This document shows, in pieces, positions 20,225 to 30,178 of a stretch of DNA of 64,000 nucleotides. The notes beneath the pieces are model-generated. The model made no database searches, was not told the origin of the DNA, and saw only the letters and a list, made by a program, of their open reading frames with translations. A program made the translations under genes and the position numbers. The first letter of the stretch is position 1, and the number at the start of each line of letters is the position of its first letter. Origin of the DNA: Methanimicrococcus blatticola (GTDB lineage: Archaea > Halobacteriota > Methanosarcinia > Methanosarcinales > Methanosarcinaceae); assembly GCF_004363215.1 (NCBI RefSeq), contig NZ_SNYS01000005.1:1-64000 (forward strand), written 5' to 3'.

Positions 20225-20457
20225 GTGTGTACGGCGGCGATGGTGACAGGACAGAGCAGCAGCAATGCGAACGGCAGGCAGCAGCAACAACGCGAACGGA
20301 AGGTAACAACAGCAACGCAAACGGGAGGTAACAGCAGCAACGCAAACGGTAGGTAACAGCAGCAACGCAAACGGCAGGTAACAGCAGCAACGCAAGCGGT
20401 AGGTAACACAGCAATGCAAACGGCAGGTAACAGTACCCACGTTCGCGCAGCGAACGG
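20225..20457 (-). repeat. Composite element C2: palindrome and 25-bp tandem array
   Basis: Minus-strand copy. The perfect hairpin CGTTCGC-TGC-GCGAACG is at 20440-20456, then about eight units of 25 bp (minus-strand type CTGCTGTTACCTACCGTTTG CGTTG) run down to about 20240. Unit identity is high in the centre and decays at both ends. Because 25 is not a multiple of three, all three frames give the same cyclic peptide. No spacers separate the units, so it is not a CRISPR array. Confidence 0.8.
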
Positions 20458-20565
20458 CTGTCATAAAAAGAAGCAGATGCAGGCAGCAAAGCAGACAGTA
20501 AAACAGCAAGCACAGTAAAACAGACAGATGCAGAAAAATAAATGAATTTGAAAAATGCTTTTCTA

Positions 20566-20657
20566 TTTTTGCTGTATCGGCGGAGTACGAATCCGCAAAT
20601 TTCCGTTCCTCACTTCGCTTTGCTCAGATCGGAACGAAAATTAGCGGGTGGTCGTTT
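20566..20657 (-). repeat. Constant-loop hairpin element, copy C2
   Basis: Minus-strand hairpin downstream of topA. It has flank AACGACCACCCGCTAATTTT, inner stem CGTTCC...GGAACG, loop region GAGCAAAGCGAAG, then AAATTTGCGGATTCGTACTC and CGCCGATACAGCAAAA. It lies about 95 bases after the topA stop on the same strand and leads into the array at 20457-20225. Confidence 0.75.
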
Positions 20658-20753
20658 GGGATTTGAAAAAAGAAAAAAACATGGCACGGAAAATAAAAAA
20701 TGGAAATGAAAATAAAAACGAAAAAAAGAAGAGAACAAAAAAAGAAAAAAATC

Positions 20754-23072
20754 TTAAAGAACTTCTTTCCATTTTTCAATATTTTTCGAACTGATTCCGG
20801 TTTCCCGAGCCAATTGAGCGGCATCGGCGCCTGCTAAATCGGCGAGCGTCATAATGCCTGAGTCATTTAATTTTTGAAGCGAGGCTGTGCCGAGTCCTTT
20901 GATGTCGGAAAGCTCTGTCGGATTGGCGGCTTTGGCTTCTCGTTCGGCTCTGGCAGCGGCTTTTTCTTTTTTGATGCGTTTGGCGCGTTCGGCGGATGTT
21001 TCGGCAACGATGCCGTTTTTCTCGTCTTCTTCTAACTTTTTCTGCCATTCAATGAAATTGCATTGCGGACAGCCGAGTTCCCACGGGCGTTTTCCTTCAG
21101 TGATGATTTTAATCTTATACATTTGGTGCTCGTCACACATTTTGTCGGTCACGACAACCTGACCGGTTCTCGGAACGGGGAGGGAGAAGTCACACTCGGG
21201 ATAGCCGTTGCAGCCGATGAAGCGCGCGCCTTTCTTGGATTTGCGTATGCTCAAGTCTGATCCGCAGCGCTGACATTTTCCGACGATTCTGTCTTCGCGC
21301 AAACCTGACTGGAGAGATCGCCCGATATCTTCATGATTCTTTTCCAAATCATCAAAAACGCTGTTTAACATTTCTCTGGATTCTTTCAAAACATCGGATT
21401 CCGAAATTTGTCCTTCTGAAATTTTATCCATGTCGGCTTCCAGCTGTTTGGTCATATCCGGTTTGACAATGGTCGGCGCGTATTGTTCAAGCGTATCAAT
21501 GACGGAATAAGCCATGTTGGTCGGCTGAAGGGGATTGCCGTGAATATAATAACGGGAAACAAGCTTGTTAATAATATCCGCGCGCGTCGCTTTTGTCCCG
21601 ATGCCCATGTCATCCATAACACGGATTAAGCGGCCCTGACCGTAACGGCTCGGTGGCTGCGTTTCCTTATCAAATAATTCTTTATGCGTAATTTTTAAAA
21701 CATCGCCTTCTTCCAAATGCGGCAAAACACGGTCTTCGGGCTTGTTGTACGGGTAGTACCAACGCCAGCCTTCATTCGTTAAACGGGAGCCGTTGGTCTT
21801 GAAATCTTCGGTGTTGATGTCGATTTCAACTCTCAGCGTATCCCATTCAGCTTCGCCTGCAAATGTCGCGAAGAAACGGCGCACAACCAATTCATAAATT
21901 TTCCACTCATCCTCTTTCATGTCAGAGCGTTTGGCCGGCGCAACGGGGTGAATCGGCGGGTGAGCCGGGTCTTCTTTTTTGCCCTGCGTCGGCTTTAAAC
22001 CGTCTTTATCGGCAATTTTGAGAAGGGCTTTGGCATATTCATCAAATTCAGTGCCGACAAACATTTCAATCAAAGATCGAAGTTCCAAGCTTTCCGGATA
22101 AATTGTACTGTCTGTTCTCGGGTAAGACAAAAAACCGGCTTCATAAAGCGTCTGATACATGCGCTTGGCATTGTTGACGGAAATGCCGACAGCGTTGGCC
22201 GCGACATAGAATTCGGTTGTGTTAAACGGAATCGGCGGTTTTTCTTTGCGTTGCTTCGCTTCAATGCTTTTGATTTTAGCGTCGCCGCCGACAATCACAT
22301 TAGAATAAACGCGTTCTGCGATTTCTTTTTCAAAAATGCGGTTGGTGTGGTATTCCGCGATGAATGATTCCTTGGATTTGGTTTCAAGTGTTGCCTCAAT
22401 TTCCCAATATTGAACGGGAATAAAAGCTTCTCTCTCTTTTTCACGCTCGACGATCAGTGCCAATGTCGGCGACTGAACGCGACCGACAGATAAAAAGAGC
22501 TTGCCGAGACGGCCGGCACAAAGTGAAATGTAGCGAGTGAGTGCCGCGCCCCAAACCAGGTCAATGACTTCGCGGGCGTGACCGGCATCCGCCAAATCAA
22601 AATTCACGGTTGTCAAATTATCAAACGCGTGTGTGATATCTTTGGGCGTAATCGCACTGTAAAGCGCGCGATTGAACTTAACGTCAGGATTTACGGACTG
22701 GACCAATGTCAGCGCTTCTACGCCGATGAGTTCTCCTTCTCGGTCATAGTCAGTTGCAATCGTCACGATGTCGGCTTTTTTGCCGAGAACTTTCAGTGCC
22801 GTGACAATTTTCTTGTTGGTTGTAATCGGTACGATTTCCGCGTCAATTAAATCTCTGGCCGAGTTTTTCTGCCAGTTATTATATTCATTCGGAAAATCAA
22901 TTCCGACAACGTGTCCGCTGAGACCCATGACAATCGTGTGATCATCATTATAAGTAAATTCGTATGTCTCAACGCCTAATTTAGGATAGCGGACTTTTTT
23001 AACTTTGTTTTCTGAAAGAATAGCCGCAATACGCTTTGCAGCTGTATCTTTTTCGGTAATAATCAGATACAT
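20754..23072 (-). CDS. topA: DNA topoisomerase I (type IA)
   Basis: Relaxes negatively supercoiled DNA by single-strand passage. The 772 residues start with a Toprim domain (LIITEKDTAAKRIAAILSE; acidic DYDREGE near residue 108). The catalytic tyrosine is Y317 in SYPRTDS, and the topoisomerase central domain follows. The C-terminal part has one four-Cys zinc ribbon (CQRCGSD...CNGYPEC), a second Cys cluster (CDEH...CPQC), a Lys/Glu/Ala-rich linker and a terminal helix-hairpin-helix-like domain (IKGLGTASLQKL). The ATG at 23072 follows GGAG. A 90-base T-rich tail follows the stop. No neighbour shares its strand closely. Confidence 0.96.
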   Translation of the reverse strand: MYLIITEKDTAAKRIAAILSENKVKKVRYPKLGVETYEFTYNDDHTIVMGLSGHVVGIDFPNEYNNWQKNSARDLIDAEIVPITTNKKIVTALKVLGKKADIVTIATDYDREGELIGVEALTLVQSVNPDVKFNRALYSAITPKDITHAFDNLTTVNFDLADAGHAREVIDLVWGAALTRYISLCAGRLGKLFLSVGRVQSPTLALIVEREKEREAFIPVQYWEIEATLETKSKESFIAEYHTNRIFEKEIAERVYSNVIVGGDAKIKSIEAKQRKEKPPIPFNTTEFYVAANAVGISVNNAKRMYQTLYEAGFLSYPRTDSTIYPESLELRSLIEMFVGTEFDEYAKALLKIADKDGLKPTQGKKEDPAHPPIHPVAPAKRSDMKEDEWKIYELVVRRFFATFAGEAEWDTLRVEIDINTEDFKTNGSRLTNEGWRWYYPYNKPEDRVLPHLEEGDVLKITHKELFDKETQPPSRYGQGRLIRVMDDMGIGTKATRADIINKLVSRYYIHGNPLQPTNMAYSVIDTLEQYAPTIVKPDMTKQLEADMDKISEGQISESDVLKESREMLNSVFDDLEKNHEDIGRSLQSGLREDRIVGKCQRCGSDLSIRKSKKGARFIGCNGYPECDFSLPVPRTGQVVVTDKMCDEHQMYKIKIITEGKRPWELGCPQCNFIEWQKKLEEDEKNGIVAETSAERAKRIKKEKAAARAEREAKAANPTELSDIKGLGTASLQKLNDSGIMTLADLAGADAAQLARETGISSKNIEKWKEVL

Positions 23073-23365
23073 CTAAAACTCCGGTAGAATGAAGAAATTT
23101 TTTAATTTTGCCTGCCGTGTCTAAATTTAAACACAATTTAAACATATTTTCATTTTGAATGGTTAAATGGAGAACTGTGTTATTTATATTTTTTTGAAAC
23201 TACTTTTCTGCCGGCCCAAATAAAAACGATGGCAGAAGCTTCAGAAATTGAAAGAAAATAATTTAAAGAAGAATTTTAAAGAGTGATTAAAAGATTATTG
23301 CAGGAATAATCAATTCGCTCACGCTGTTTTTAAGAAGAATCTCTAAAATCGAAATTATTGAAAAG

Positions 23366-23722
23366 TTAACCGAGGTGTTTTTTAATAATTTCGATTAAAT
23401 CGGCACTCTTAACGGGTTTGCCGACAACTTCTTTGACACCTGCTTTTAAGATGTCATCGCCTTTTGTTGAGGAGAATGAAGTTAAAGCAACGATGGAGGC
23501 TTGAGAATCGTATTTTAAAATTTTCTCTGTTGCCTGAATACCGTCCGTGTTTGGCATAACGATATCCATAATCACAATGTCGGGGTTGAATTTTTTATAA
23601 ATCTCGACTGCCTTTTCACCATCCTTTGCTTGTTCAACAATATATCCGGAGTTCTGAATAATTTGAACAAGAAGGTCACGAAGCAAGTCCTCATCATCAA
23701 CAACCAGTACTTTTTTTTGCAT
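23366..23722 (-). CDS. Stand-alone response regulator receiver domain (CheY-like)
   Basis: A single 118-residue receiver domain with no output domain. The acidic pocket is D9-D10, the phosphoacceptor is D53 in VIMDIVMP, the switch threonine is in ALTS, and the conserved lysine is in GKPVK. It would relay phosphate from a histidine kinase not encoded in this window, or act by protein contact. The terminal beta5-alpha5 face is typical. The ATG at 23722 is preceded by GAGAGTGATC, a good ribosome site. A TATA-like CTTTATAATC lies near 23858-23868 on the minus strand. No chemotaxis or kinase genes are adjacent. Confidence 0.9.
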   Translation of the reverse strand: MQKKVLVVDDEDLLRDLLVQIIQNSGYIVEQAKDGEKAVEIYKKFNPDIVIMDIVMPNTDGIQATEKILKYDSQASIVALTSFSSTKGDDILKAGVKEVVGKPVKSADLIEIIKKHLG

Positions 23723-24259
23723 AATAGATCACTCTCATAATTAACCAAACTGAATCATACATAAAGGTATGGAAACCGACCATAACGACCATACTTTATT
23801 ATCTCATTTTTTCTCATTTTTTCAAAATGAGGCTATATGATACATAACAGTAGGATAGATTATAAAGTATTCGCTAAATCTTTGGTTCATTGAATTGTAT
23901 TTTAAAGAGGTGCTCCAATATAAAATAACTTCGTTGACAGCAGTGATAATAATTTTTTGAAAAAATAAAAAACAATGTAAATCAAAATAAGATACTTTCA
24001 AATATTTTTTGAATAGTAAACGATATTTTCAGTGAAAAATGAAAGAAAAATAAACCAAAAAGACGTAAGAATAGGATGATTTGAATAAAATTAAAAGAAT
24101 AAAAGAAAATATAAAAAATAAAAAAGAAAATGTAAAAAAGAAAATGTAAAAGTAAAAAATAAAAAAATGTAAAAAAAGAAATCATGAAAAAACGTGAAAA
24201 ATAAAAATGTTAAAAAGAACATTGTTAAAACAAAAAATAAAGAAAATAAATAAAGAAAA
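23723..24259. other. AT-rich intergenic region between the receiver gene and tRNA-Ala
   Basis: No gene found. The receiver-gene promoter lies at its left end. From about 24040 to 24250 the plus strand is A-rich with repeated GAAAATGTAAAA-like words, so the minus strand directly downstream of tRNA-Ala is T-rich and could act as its terminator. Confidence 0.5.
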
Positions 24260-24331
24260 TGGACTGATCGGGAATTGAACCCGAGGCCTCTACCATGCCA
24301 AGGTAGCGATCTTCCGCTGATCTACCAGCCC
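24260..24331 (-). tRNA. tRNA-Ala (anticodon GGC)
   Basis: 72-base cloverleaf on the minus strand. The acceptor stem GGGCTGG pairs with TCAGTCC with two G-U pairs; the discriminator is A. The D arm is GATC/GATC, the anticodon stem CTACC/GGTAG encloses loop TTGGCAT (anticodon GGC), and the T arm is TCGGG-TTCAATT-CCCGA. CCA is not encoded. No intron. Confidence 0.95.
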
Positions 24332-24584
24332 ATAACGAATTAAAGATAAGAATTAAATTGAACTGAATTAAGAAATAAATGATGCTACTGCCGCTTAAAT
24401 TCATATTGAATTGTGACGACGTTCGCGGATTAACACAAGGAATAATTTCTATAAATAATTGTCGATTTGGATGCAGTGATTCTCTCTCTCGAAAAAGAGA
24501 AGAAACAATGCATGGCAAAACCTTTAAATATCACAATACATATTAGAGGATTGTTGTCTCACGAGCATACAACAAAATCAAATT

Positions 24585-24658
24585 GGGCCCGTAGCTTAGC
24601 CTGGTGGAGCGTTCGGCTGATAACCGAAAGGTCCTGCGTTCGAATCGCAGCGGGCCCA
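24585..24658 (+). tRNA. tRNA-Ile (anticodon GAT)
   Basis: 74-base cloverleaf. The acceptor GGGCCCG pairs with CGGGCCC, with discriminator A. The anticodon stem TTCGG/CCGAA encloses loop CTGATAA (anticodon GAT), and the T arm is CTGCG-TTCGAAT-CGCAG. No encoded CCA and no intron. A TATA-like CTTTAAATA lies at 24523-24531. Confidence 0.96.
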
Positions 24659-25504
24659 TTTTTGTTTAATTTTTCTTTAATTAAAATTTTAAATTATTGA
24701 AATTTACCGTTATCGTAAATTTCACAAACTGTTTTTTATGAAAATAATTCGGATGAGCTTTGCTTTTTATTTATTTTCTTTGTTTTTTACTTTGTTTTAT
24801 TTTGTTTTCTTTGTTTATTACTTTGTTTTACTTTGTTTTATTTTGTTTTCTTTGTTTATTACTTTGTTTTACTTTGTTTTTTACTTTGTTTTTTTATGAT
24901 TATTTAAAATCATCAATTGAAAAAATGAATGATAATTCAAAACGGAGATCAATAATAAAAATTCAAAATCCGGTTCAAAATAAAAAACTGTTTAATAAAG
25001 TCGTTAAAATTCTTAAATAAAAAAATATTTAAATAAATAAAACATAAGAATTAATTGACTGTTTTGACCGTTTAACAATTAATAGAAATTATCCGTTTCG
25101 GATATGATAAAACAATTAAAATATATTTTGAATTATACCAATAAGTTTAAAATATAATTAATCGGTTTATCTATTGTTTGAAATTATAAAACGTAAATAA
25201 TAATAAATTTTGTGCAGTAGCCGCTTATGGTTTTCGTATCAAAAATTATTAAGATGATTTCATACAATTATTTCGCGAAATATATAATTTCGACCATATT
25301 GAGATTTGATTCTAATAACGAATACACATAAATATTATAACTTGATATTTATTAATTGTCCGAAATTTATTTGATGTAAAAATCACCTTAAATTTCAGGA
25401 ACAAGAATCAGATTACATACAAAAAACGCGGCAGTATTTACTGCAAAATAAATAAAAACGTTAAAAACGAGTAAAAACGAAATGAGCTTAAATGAGGAAC
25501 TATA
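24659..25504. other. Long AT-rich intergenic region with a pyrimidine repeat
   Basis: 846 bases without a supportable gene. From 24770 to 24895 the plus strand is made of T-rich words (ACTTTGTTTTATTTTGTTTT repeated with variation), directly downstream of tRNA-Ile, probably a U-rich termination zone. An 86-codon open frame over it (24760-25020) has a homopolymeric composition and is not credible. The remainder is AT-rich without clear motifs and should contain the promoter of the winged-helix regulator. Confidence 0.45.
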
Positions 25505-25867
25505 ATGAGTGAACAATATATTAGTAAAGATTCCGAAATGGTAGAATTGCTGAGAAAATTAGACATCAGTCGCCCTGTTGCTAAAACATTGGCCTGTTTA
25601 TCTGACGGAAAAGAATTAACATCTCATTCTATTGAAATGTCATCCGGTCTCAGACAACCTGAAGTCAGCATTGCCATGCGTTATCTGAAAAACAACAACT
25701 GGATTGAGATCAGAGAAGAAAAGAGAGACAATGGTAAAGGAAGACCTGTAAAATACTACAAGTTAACCGTTCCGATGGACAAAATCATTGAAAAGATCGA
25801 GGAAAATATTCTCGAAGAAAGAAAAATGATTTTGAGAAACATCGAAGAATTAAAGAAAATTTCTTAA
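25505..25867 (+). CDS. Winged helix-turn-helix transcriptional regulator
   Basis: A 120-residue DNA-binding protein. Residues 15-95 form a winged helix: helices around RPVAKTLACL and HSIEMSSGLRQPEVSIAMRYL (recognition helix), and a basic wing REEKRDNGKGRPVKYYKL. The last 25 residues (IEKIEENILEERKMILRNI) are a coiled-coil helix probably used for dimerisation. It resembles MarR/ArsR/TrmB-like small archaeal regulators, but I cannot name the family precisely. GAGGAAC lies just before the ATG. It is isolated in AT-rich sequence, so its target is not evident. Confidence 0.82.
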   Translation: MSEQYISKDSEMVELLRKLDISRPVAKTLACLSDGKELTSHSIEMSSGLRQPEVSIAMRYLKNNNWIEIREEKRDNGKGRPVKYYKLTVPMDKIIEKIEENILEERKMILRNIEELKKIS

Positions 25868-26045
25868 ATTTTTATTTTTGTCTTTTTTGATTTTTTTTCA
25901 TAAAAATACAACATTCTGTTGAAAAATATTATTTTTCTTTGTTTTTCAAAAATAATCTTTGTTTTAATCATTTTTAAAATAAATTTTTAAATAATTTTGA
26001 ATAAAACGTTTCATTTTTTAAAATATTAATTTAAAATATCAAAAA

Positions 26046-26082
26046 TTAAAAAAATAAAAGCCGAAGAGCTTGGCTCCTCGGC
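26046..26082 (-). terminator. Hairpin terminator after the PFL-family gene
   Basis: On the minus strand GCCGAGGAGC-CAA-GCTCTTCGGC (one mismatch) is followed by TTTTATTTTTTT, 15 bases after the stop codon at 26097. This is a bacterial-looking intrinsic terminator form. Confidence 0.7.
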
Positions 26083-26096
26083 AAAAGAGAATAAAA

Positions 26097-27458
26097 TCAA
26101 TTTGTTAAAGATTGAATCGGTGCCGGGATGCGACCGCCGCGTTTAATGAATTCTTCAGAACTGAAAGCTGAGACATTCATGACAGGCGCAGCGCCTAAAA
26201 GACCGCCGAACTCAACCGAATCGCCTACTTTTTTACCGGCCGCCGGAATAATGCGAACTGCCGTTGTCTTTTTGTTGATGACGCCGATTGCCATTTCATC
26301 TGCAATAATTGCAGAAATCGTAGAGGCGGACGTATCGCCCGGAACGGCAATCATATCCAAGCCGACCGAACAGACACAAGTCATTGCTTCCAATTTTTCA
26401 AGCGAAAGCGCGCCGTCATTCACCGCGCGAATCATGCCCGCATCTTCGCTGACCGGAATGAAAGCGCCGCTGAGACCGCCGACTGATGATGATGCCATCG
26501 CACCGCCTTTTTTAACAGCATCGTTTAAAAGAGCCAAGGCGGCGGTTGTTCCGTGCGTTCCGCAGCGTTCCAACCCCATCGCTTCCAAAATTTCGGCAAC
26601 ACTGTCACCGACAGCCGGCGTCGGGGCTAAAGAAATATCAACAACACCGAATTCGACGCCGAGTCTTTGAGAAACTTCACGAGCCGCCATCTCACCCATT
26701 CTTGTGATTTTAAAGGCGGTTTTCTTGATTTCTTCTGAAATTTCCCCGAGAGACGGGTTTTTAAGCCTTCTGACAGCCGAGTTGACGACACCCGGACCGC
26801 TGACACCGGCGTTAATGACGCACTCCGCTTCACCGACACCGTGGAAAGCACCTGCCATGAACGGATTATCATCAGGTGCGTTGGCAAAAACCACCAACTT
26901 AGCGCAGCCGATGCTGTCAGCGTCTGCCGTCAGCTTTGCAGCCTTCTTAATAACATCGCCCATTAACGCAACGGCATCCATGTTGATGCCGGCTTTAGAA
27001 CTGGCCAAATTAATGGAAGAGCAAACGCGCTCTGTTTTGGCAAGTGCTTCGGGAATAGATTCAATCAAACGGCGGTCACCGTTTGTCATTCCTTTTTGAA
27101 CCAATGCGCTGAAACCACCAATGAAATTGACGCCGACTTCTTTGGCGGCTTTGTCCAATGTCTGAGCGACAGAAACAAAATCGGGGCTTTGACAGGCTTC
27201 GGCCGCGATTGCGACCGGCGTTACAGAAATGCGTTTATTGATAATCGGAATGCCGTAAAGGTCTTCAACCGCTTCGGCTGTGCTGACTAAGTTTTCGGCT
27301 TTGCCGACGATTTTTTCATAAATATTCTGATTGAAAATATCAATATCGGGATGAGAACAATCTCTTAAACTGATTCCCATTGTTACGGTACGAATGTCTA
27401 AATTTTCCATCCGGACCATTTCAATGGTTTCCAAGATTTCTTCAGATGTCAAATACAT
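26097..27458 (-). CDS. PFL-family (UPF0210) protein
   Basis: A 453-residue protein of the conserved PFL/DUF711 family found in archaea and Firmicutes; its reaction is not known to me. Typical stretches are [20 protein letters not shown] at the N-terminus, [12 protein letters not shown] near residue 110, a Gly-rich [12 protein letters not shown]-type region near 300 and [15 protein letters not shown] near 360. Family structures relate it to the glycyl-radical PFL fold, but no glycyl-radical loop is evident here. It lies 22 bases after the ACT-domain gene, and the pair is conserved together widely (family knowledge), so the ACT protein probably regulates or partners it. CGGAG precedes the ATG. 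Confidence 0.88.
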   Translation of the reverse strand: MYLTSEEILETIEMVRMENLDIRTVTMGISLRDCSHPDIDIFNQNIYEKIVGKAENLVSTAEAVEDLYGIPIINKRISVTPVAIAAEACQSPDFVSVAQTLDKAAKEVGVNFIGGFSALVQKGMTNGDRRLIESIPEALAKTERVCSSINLASSKAGINMDAVALMGDVIKKAAKLTADADSIGCAKLVVFANAPDDNPFMAGAFHGVGEAECVINAGVSGPGVVNSAVRRLKNPSLGEISEEIKKTAFKITRMGEMAAREVSQRLGVEFGVVDISLAPTPAVGDSVAEILEAMGLERCGTHGTTAALALLNDAVKKGGAMASSSVGGLSGAFIPVSEDAGMIRAVNDGALSLEKLEAMTCVCSVGLDMIAVPGDTSASTISAIIADEMAIGVINKKTTAVRIIPAAGKKVGDSVEFGGLLGAAPVMNVSAFSSEEFIKRGGRIPAPIQSLTN

Positions 27459-27480
27459 AATAGAAACTCCGAATTAACTA

Positions 27481-27759
27481 TTAAATGCGGTGCATGTATC
27501 TGAAAACATCTTCGTGCTGAACGCGGATTTCGACTTTGAGATCCTGACCGACTTCAGTCATTTTTTCCTGGAAATCCTTCAAAATGAAATTTTCATTTTT
27601 GACTTCACCGATCATAAGCATCGTAAAAATGTCTTCCATGAGCGTTTGACGAATATCAATAATATTAACGCTGAAATCGGACATGACGCGCGTCACACCG
27701 GCAACAATGCCGACCGTATCGACACCGATCACTGTAATAACAAAACGATCTGTTTTCAT
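27481..27759 (-). CDS. ACT-domain protein (UPF0237)
   Basis: A 92-residue single ACT domain: FVITVIGVDTVGIVAGVTRV then VNIIDIRQTLMEDIFTMLM. ACT domains bind amino acids or other small ligands and act as regulatory dimers. It is the first gene of a two-gene operon with the PFL-family gene downstream, the usual arrangement for UPF0237/UPF0210. AGGAAAAT precedes the ATG, and a TATA-like ATATATAC (minus strand, about 27838-27846) lies 80 bases upstream. Ligand unknown. Confidence 0.9.
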   Translation of the reverse strand: MKTDRFVITVIGVDTVGIVAGVTRVMSDFSVNIIDIRQTLMEDIFTMLMIGEVKNENFILKDFQEKMTEVGQDLKVEIRVQHEDVFRYMHRI

Positions 27760-28069
27760 GTTTATTTTCCTGATAAATGTGTAAAAGTAAAGTTACCGCT
27801 TACAAATTTTGCAATAATAAACACTCAAACGATTTAAAGTATATATCCGTTTTTCAAATAAAAATATAATACGTTGATTAATTGTTTTTAATTAAAAATA
27901 TTTGAATTAGATGAAACTCATTAATTTTCTAAAATATTGTAATAAATTAAAAAAGAAAAATGATGAATTGAAATAAAAAATAAAAAATGAAATTGAAAAA
28001 AAGTGAAATTGAAAAAAAGTGAAAAATAAAAAAGAAATGAAAATAAAAAGATGAAAAATTCGATTAGAA

Positions 28070-28576
28070 TTAATCGAATTTAAATCCTTTATTTTTCTCA
28101 ATGTGAGCGACAAGTCCGCCGTCATTGAGAATTGTAATCATCGCATCAGGCAGCGGTGAGAAGGTGAGTTCAATGCCTTTTGTCACATCTTTAATGAGAC
28201 CACCGGCGAGATCGACTTCAAGCTGGTCGCCTTCGTCAATTTGGTCGGTGTCACAGATAAGAACCGGCAATCCGACGTTGATTGCGTTTCTGTAGAAAAT
28301 GCGGGCGAATGATTTTGCCAAAACGGCGCTGACGCCGGCCATTTTAATAATTGTCGGGGCGTGCTCACGGGAGGAGCCGAGACCGAAATTGTTTCCGGCA
28401 ACCACGAAGTCGCCTTTTTGAACTTTTTTGGCGAACTCGGGATCTGCGTCTTCCAAAACGTGTTTGGCGAGTTCCGGAAGGTTTGTTCTTAAGTGGAACA
28501 AACGGCCGGGAGCGATGTGATCGGTGCTGATGTCGTCGCCGAATTTGAATGATTTGCCTTTCATAATGTCTGCCAT
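28070..28576 (-). CDS. hacB: Homoaconitase/isopropylmalate isomerase small subunit
   Basis: The 168-residue swivel subunit of an aconitase-family hydro-lyase. It has FGDDISTDHIAPGR at residues 12-25, the NNFGLGSSREHAP loop near 62 and FARIFYRNAINVGLP. The substrate loop reads HLRT, close to the YLRT reported for methanogen homoaconitase rather than the YLVY of isopropylmalate isomerase (established for the MJ1271/MJ1277 pair). I therefore favour HacB in coenzyme B biosynthesis (2-oxosuberate pathway); LeuD is the alternative. Its GAGGTGAT ribosome site is formed by the last codons of hacA, and the ATG follows the hacA TAA directly. Confidence 0.8.
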   Translation of the reverse strand: MADIMKGKSFKFGDDISTDHIAPGRLFHLRTNLPELAKHVLEDADPEFAKKVQKGDFVVAGNNFGLGSSREHAPTIIKMAGVSAVLAKSFARIFYRNAINVGLPVLICDTDQIDEGDQLEVDLAGGLIKDVTKGIELTFSPLPDAMITILNDGGLVAHIEKNKGFKFD

Positions 28577-29839
28577 TTAAATCACCTCACGCGGGTCTGC
28601 AATCACGCCGGCAATCGCTGTTGCGGCGGCTGTTGCGGGAGAGCCGAGATAAATGAAGCCTTCCGTGTTGCCCATGCGGCCCTGGAAGTTTCTGTTCTGC
28701 GTTGCGAGACATGCTTCGCCGTCAGCGAGCGCGCCTTCATGAACGCCGACACACGGACCGCAGCCGGGTGCCATAATAATTGCGCCTGCTTTGATAAATA
28801 TTTCAATATATCCTTTTTGAACGGCTTCCAAATAGATTTCTTTAGAAGCAGGAACGATAATCAAGCGCGTGTCAGGGTGTCTGACTTTGCCTTCCAAAAC
28901 TTTGGCAGCGATTTCAAGGTCATCAATTCTGCCGTTTGTACAGGTGCCGATAAAGACCTGATCGATTTTGGTGCCGGCAACTTCGCCGACGGTTGCCGTG
29001 TTGTCAACAGTGTGCGGTTTTGAAATGGTCGGTTCCAATTTGGAAACATCAATATCAATCACGCGTTCATAAGTTGCGCCTTCGTCGACTTTGATTTCTT
29101 TGAATTTGTCGCCGCGACCGCGTTCTTCGAGATACGCTTTGGTCGTTGCGTCGGTTTCAAAAAGACCTGCTTTGGCACCGGCTTCGACGGCCATGTTGGC
29201 CAATGTAAATCTTTGAGACATGGTCATTTTTTCAATGGTTTCGCCGCGGAATTCAAGCGCTTTGTAGGTTGCGCCGTCAGCACCAATCATGCCGATTAAA
29301 TGAAGAATCAAATCTTTTGCATAAACGCCTTTGGGGAATTCGCCCGTGACGTTGACAAGGAAAGTTTCGGGAACGCGGAACCAGGTTTTGCCGAGCGCGA
29401 TACCGACTGCAACGTCAGTGGAACCCATGCCGGTTGAAAATGCGCCGAGCGCGCCGGATGTACAGGTGTGGGAATCGGCACCGATTAAAACGTCTCCCGG
29501 ATTCACATATGTTTCAACCAAACGCTGGTGGCAGACACCTTCGCCGGCTTCGGAAAGATGCGCGCCGGTTTTCTTGGAAAATGTTCTGAGAATCACGTGA
29601 GCGTTTGAAAGATCTTTTTGCGGACTGGGCGCGGCGTGGTCAATAAAAAGAACGGTGCGGTCAGGGTTTGCGGCCTGAACCAAATTCATTTTTTCCAGCT
29701 GCTGAACCGCGAGCGGTCCTGTTCCGTCCTGGACAGCGGTCACATCAACATCAACAAGCGTGATGTCGCCGGCATAAACGTCTTTGCCGGCACGGCCGCT
29801 GATAATTTTTTCAGCTAAAGTTTGCGGTTTTTGTGCCAT
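28577..29839 (-). CDS. hacA: Homoaconitase/isopropylmalate isomerase large subunit
   Basis: The 420-residue [4Fe-4S] subunit that with HacB isomerises homocitrate-type or isopropylmalate substrates. The cluster cysteines are in IGTCTNGR (about residue 295) and PGCGPCVG (about 355-361); DSHTCTSGALG near 121 and the final GFIYLGSPATAAA are aconitase-family marks. I chose ATG 29839 because GTGATTG lies just before it; an in-frame TTG at 29845 is possible. A TATA-like TTTTATATTTAAAG (minus strand, 29935-29948) lies about 100 bases upstream. It is the first gene of the hacAB operon. LeuC is the alternative name. Confidence 0.85.
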   Translation of the reverse strand: MAQKPQTLAEKIISGRAGKDVYAGDITLVDVDVTAVQDGTGPLAVQQLEKMNLVQAANPDRTVLFIDHAAPSPQKDLSNAHVILRTFSKKTGAHLSEAGEGVCHQRLVETYVNPGDVLIGADSHTCTSGALGAFSTGMGSTDVAVGIALGKTWFRVPETFLVNVTGEFPKGVYAKDLILHLIGMIGADGATYKALEFRGETIEKMTMSQRFTLANMAVEAGAKAGLFETDATTKAYLEERGRGDKFKEIKVDEGATYERVIDIDVSKLEPTISKPHTVDNTATVGEVAGTKIDQVFIGTCTNGRIDDLEIAAKVLEGKVRHPDTRLIIVPASKEIYLEAVQKGYIEIFIKAGAIIMAPGCGPCVGVHEGALADGEACLATQNRNFQGRMGNTEGFIYLGSPATAAATAIAGVIADPREVI

Positions 29840-30178
29840 AATCAATCACATTTCAAAAATAATGAACAGATAAAAAGAAAACGAGAGGCAGATAATCGCT
29901 CTCAGTAAGATATTTCTGTTTTGGATAAGAATTGACTTTAAATATAAAATAGTATTGGAAAAGCCGACATCGTATCCTTATTTCTCATGTTTTTTAATGT
30001 TAAAAAATAAATAAAAAAAGGAGAAGAGTAAAGTAAAAAGAAACAAAAAAAGAAAAGAGAAGAGTAAAGTAAAAAGAAACAAAAAAAAGAAAAGAAGAGA
30101 AAAAAGAAGAAACGAAGAGAAAAAGGAAAAAAGAGAAAAAAGAAGAGAAAAGGGAAAAAAGAAAAGGAAAAACTTTTC
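29840..30178. other. hacAB promoter and purine-rich tail of the transporter gene
   Basis: The left 110 bases hold the hacA leader and its TATA box near 29940. From about 30000 to 30178 the plus strand is a nearly pure purine tract (GAGAAAAGGGAAAA-like); read on the minus strand this is a 170-base CT-rich tail beginning immediately after the CDF transporter stop. No gene. Confidence 0.55.

Noticed and set aside
20127-20513. Cys/Leu/Tyr-rich open frames over the tandem arrays (also 18350-18718, 32083-32337, 53349-53842)
   Set aside because: All three frames are open because the units repeat; the predicted peptides are cyclic permutations of each other, without ribosome sites or family features.
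24760-25020. 86-codon open frame
   Set aside because: Phe/Leu-rich translation of a T-rich low-complexity tract behind tRNA-Ile; no ribosome site or domain.
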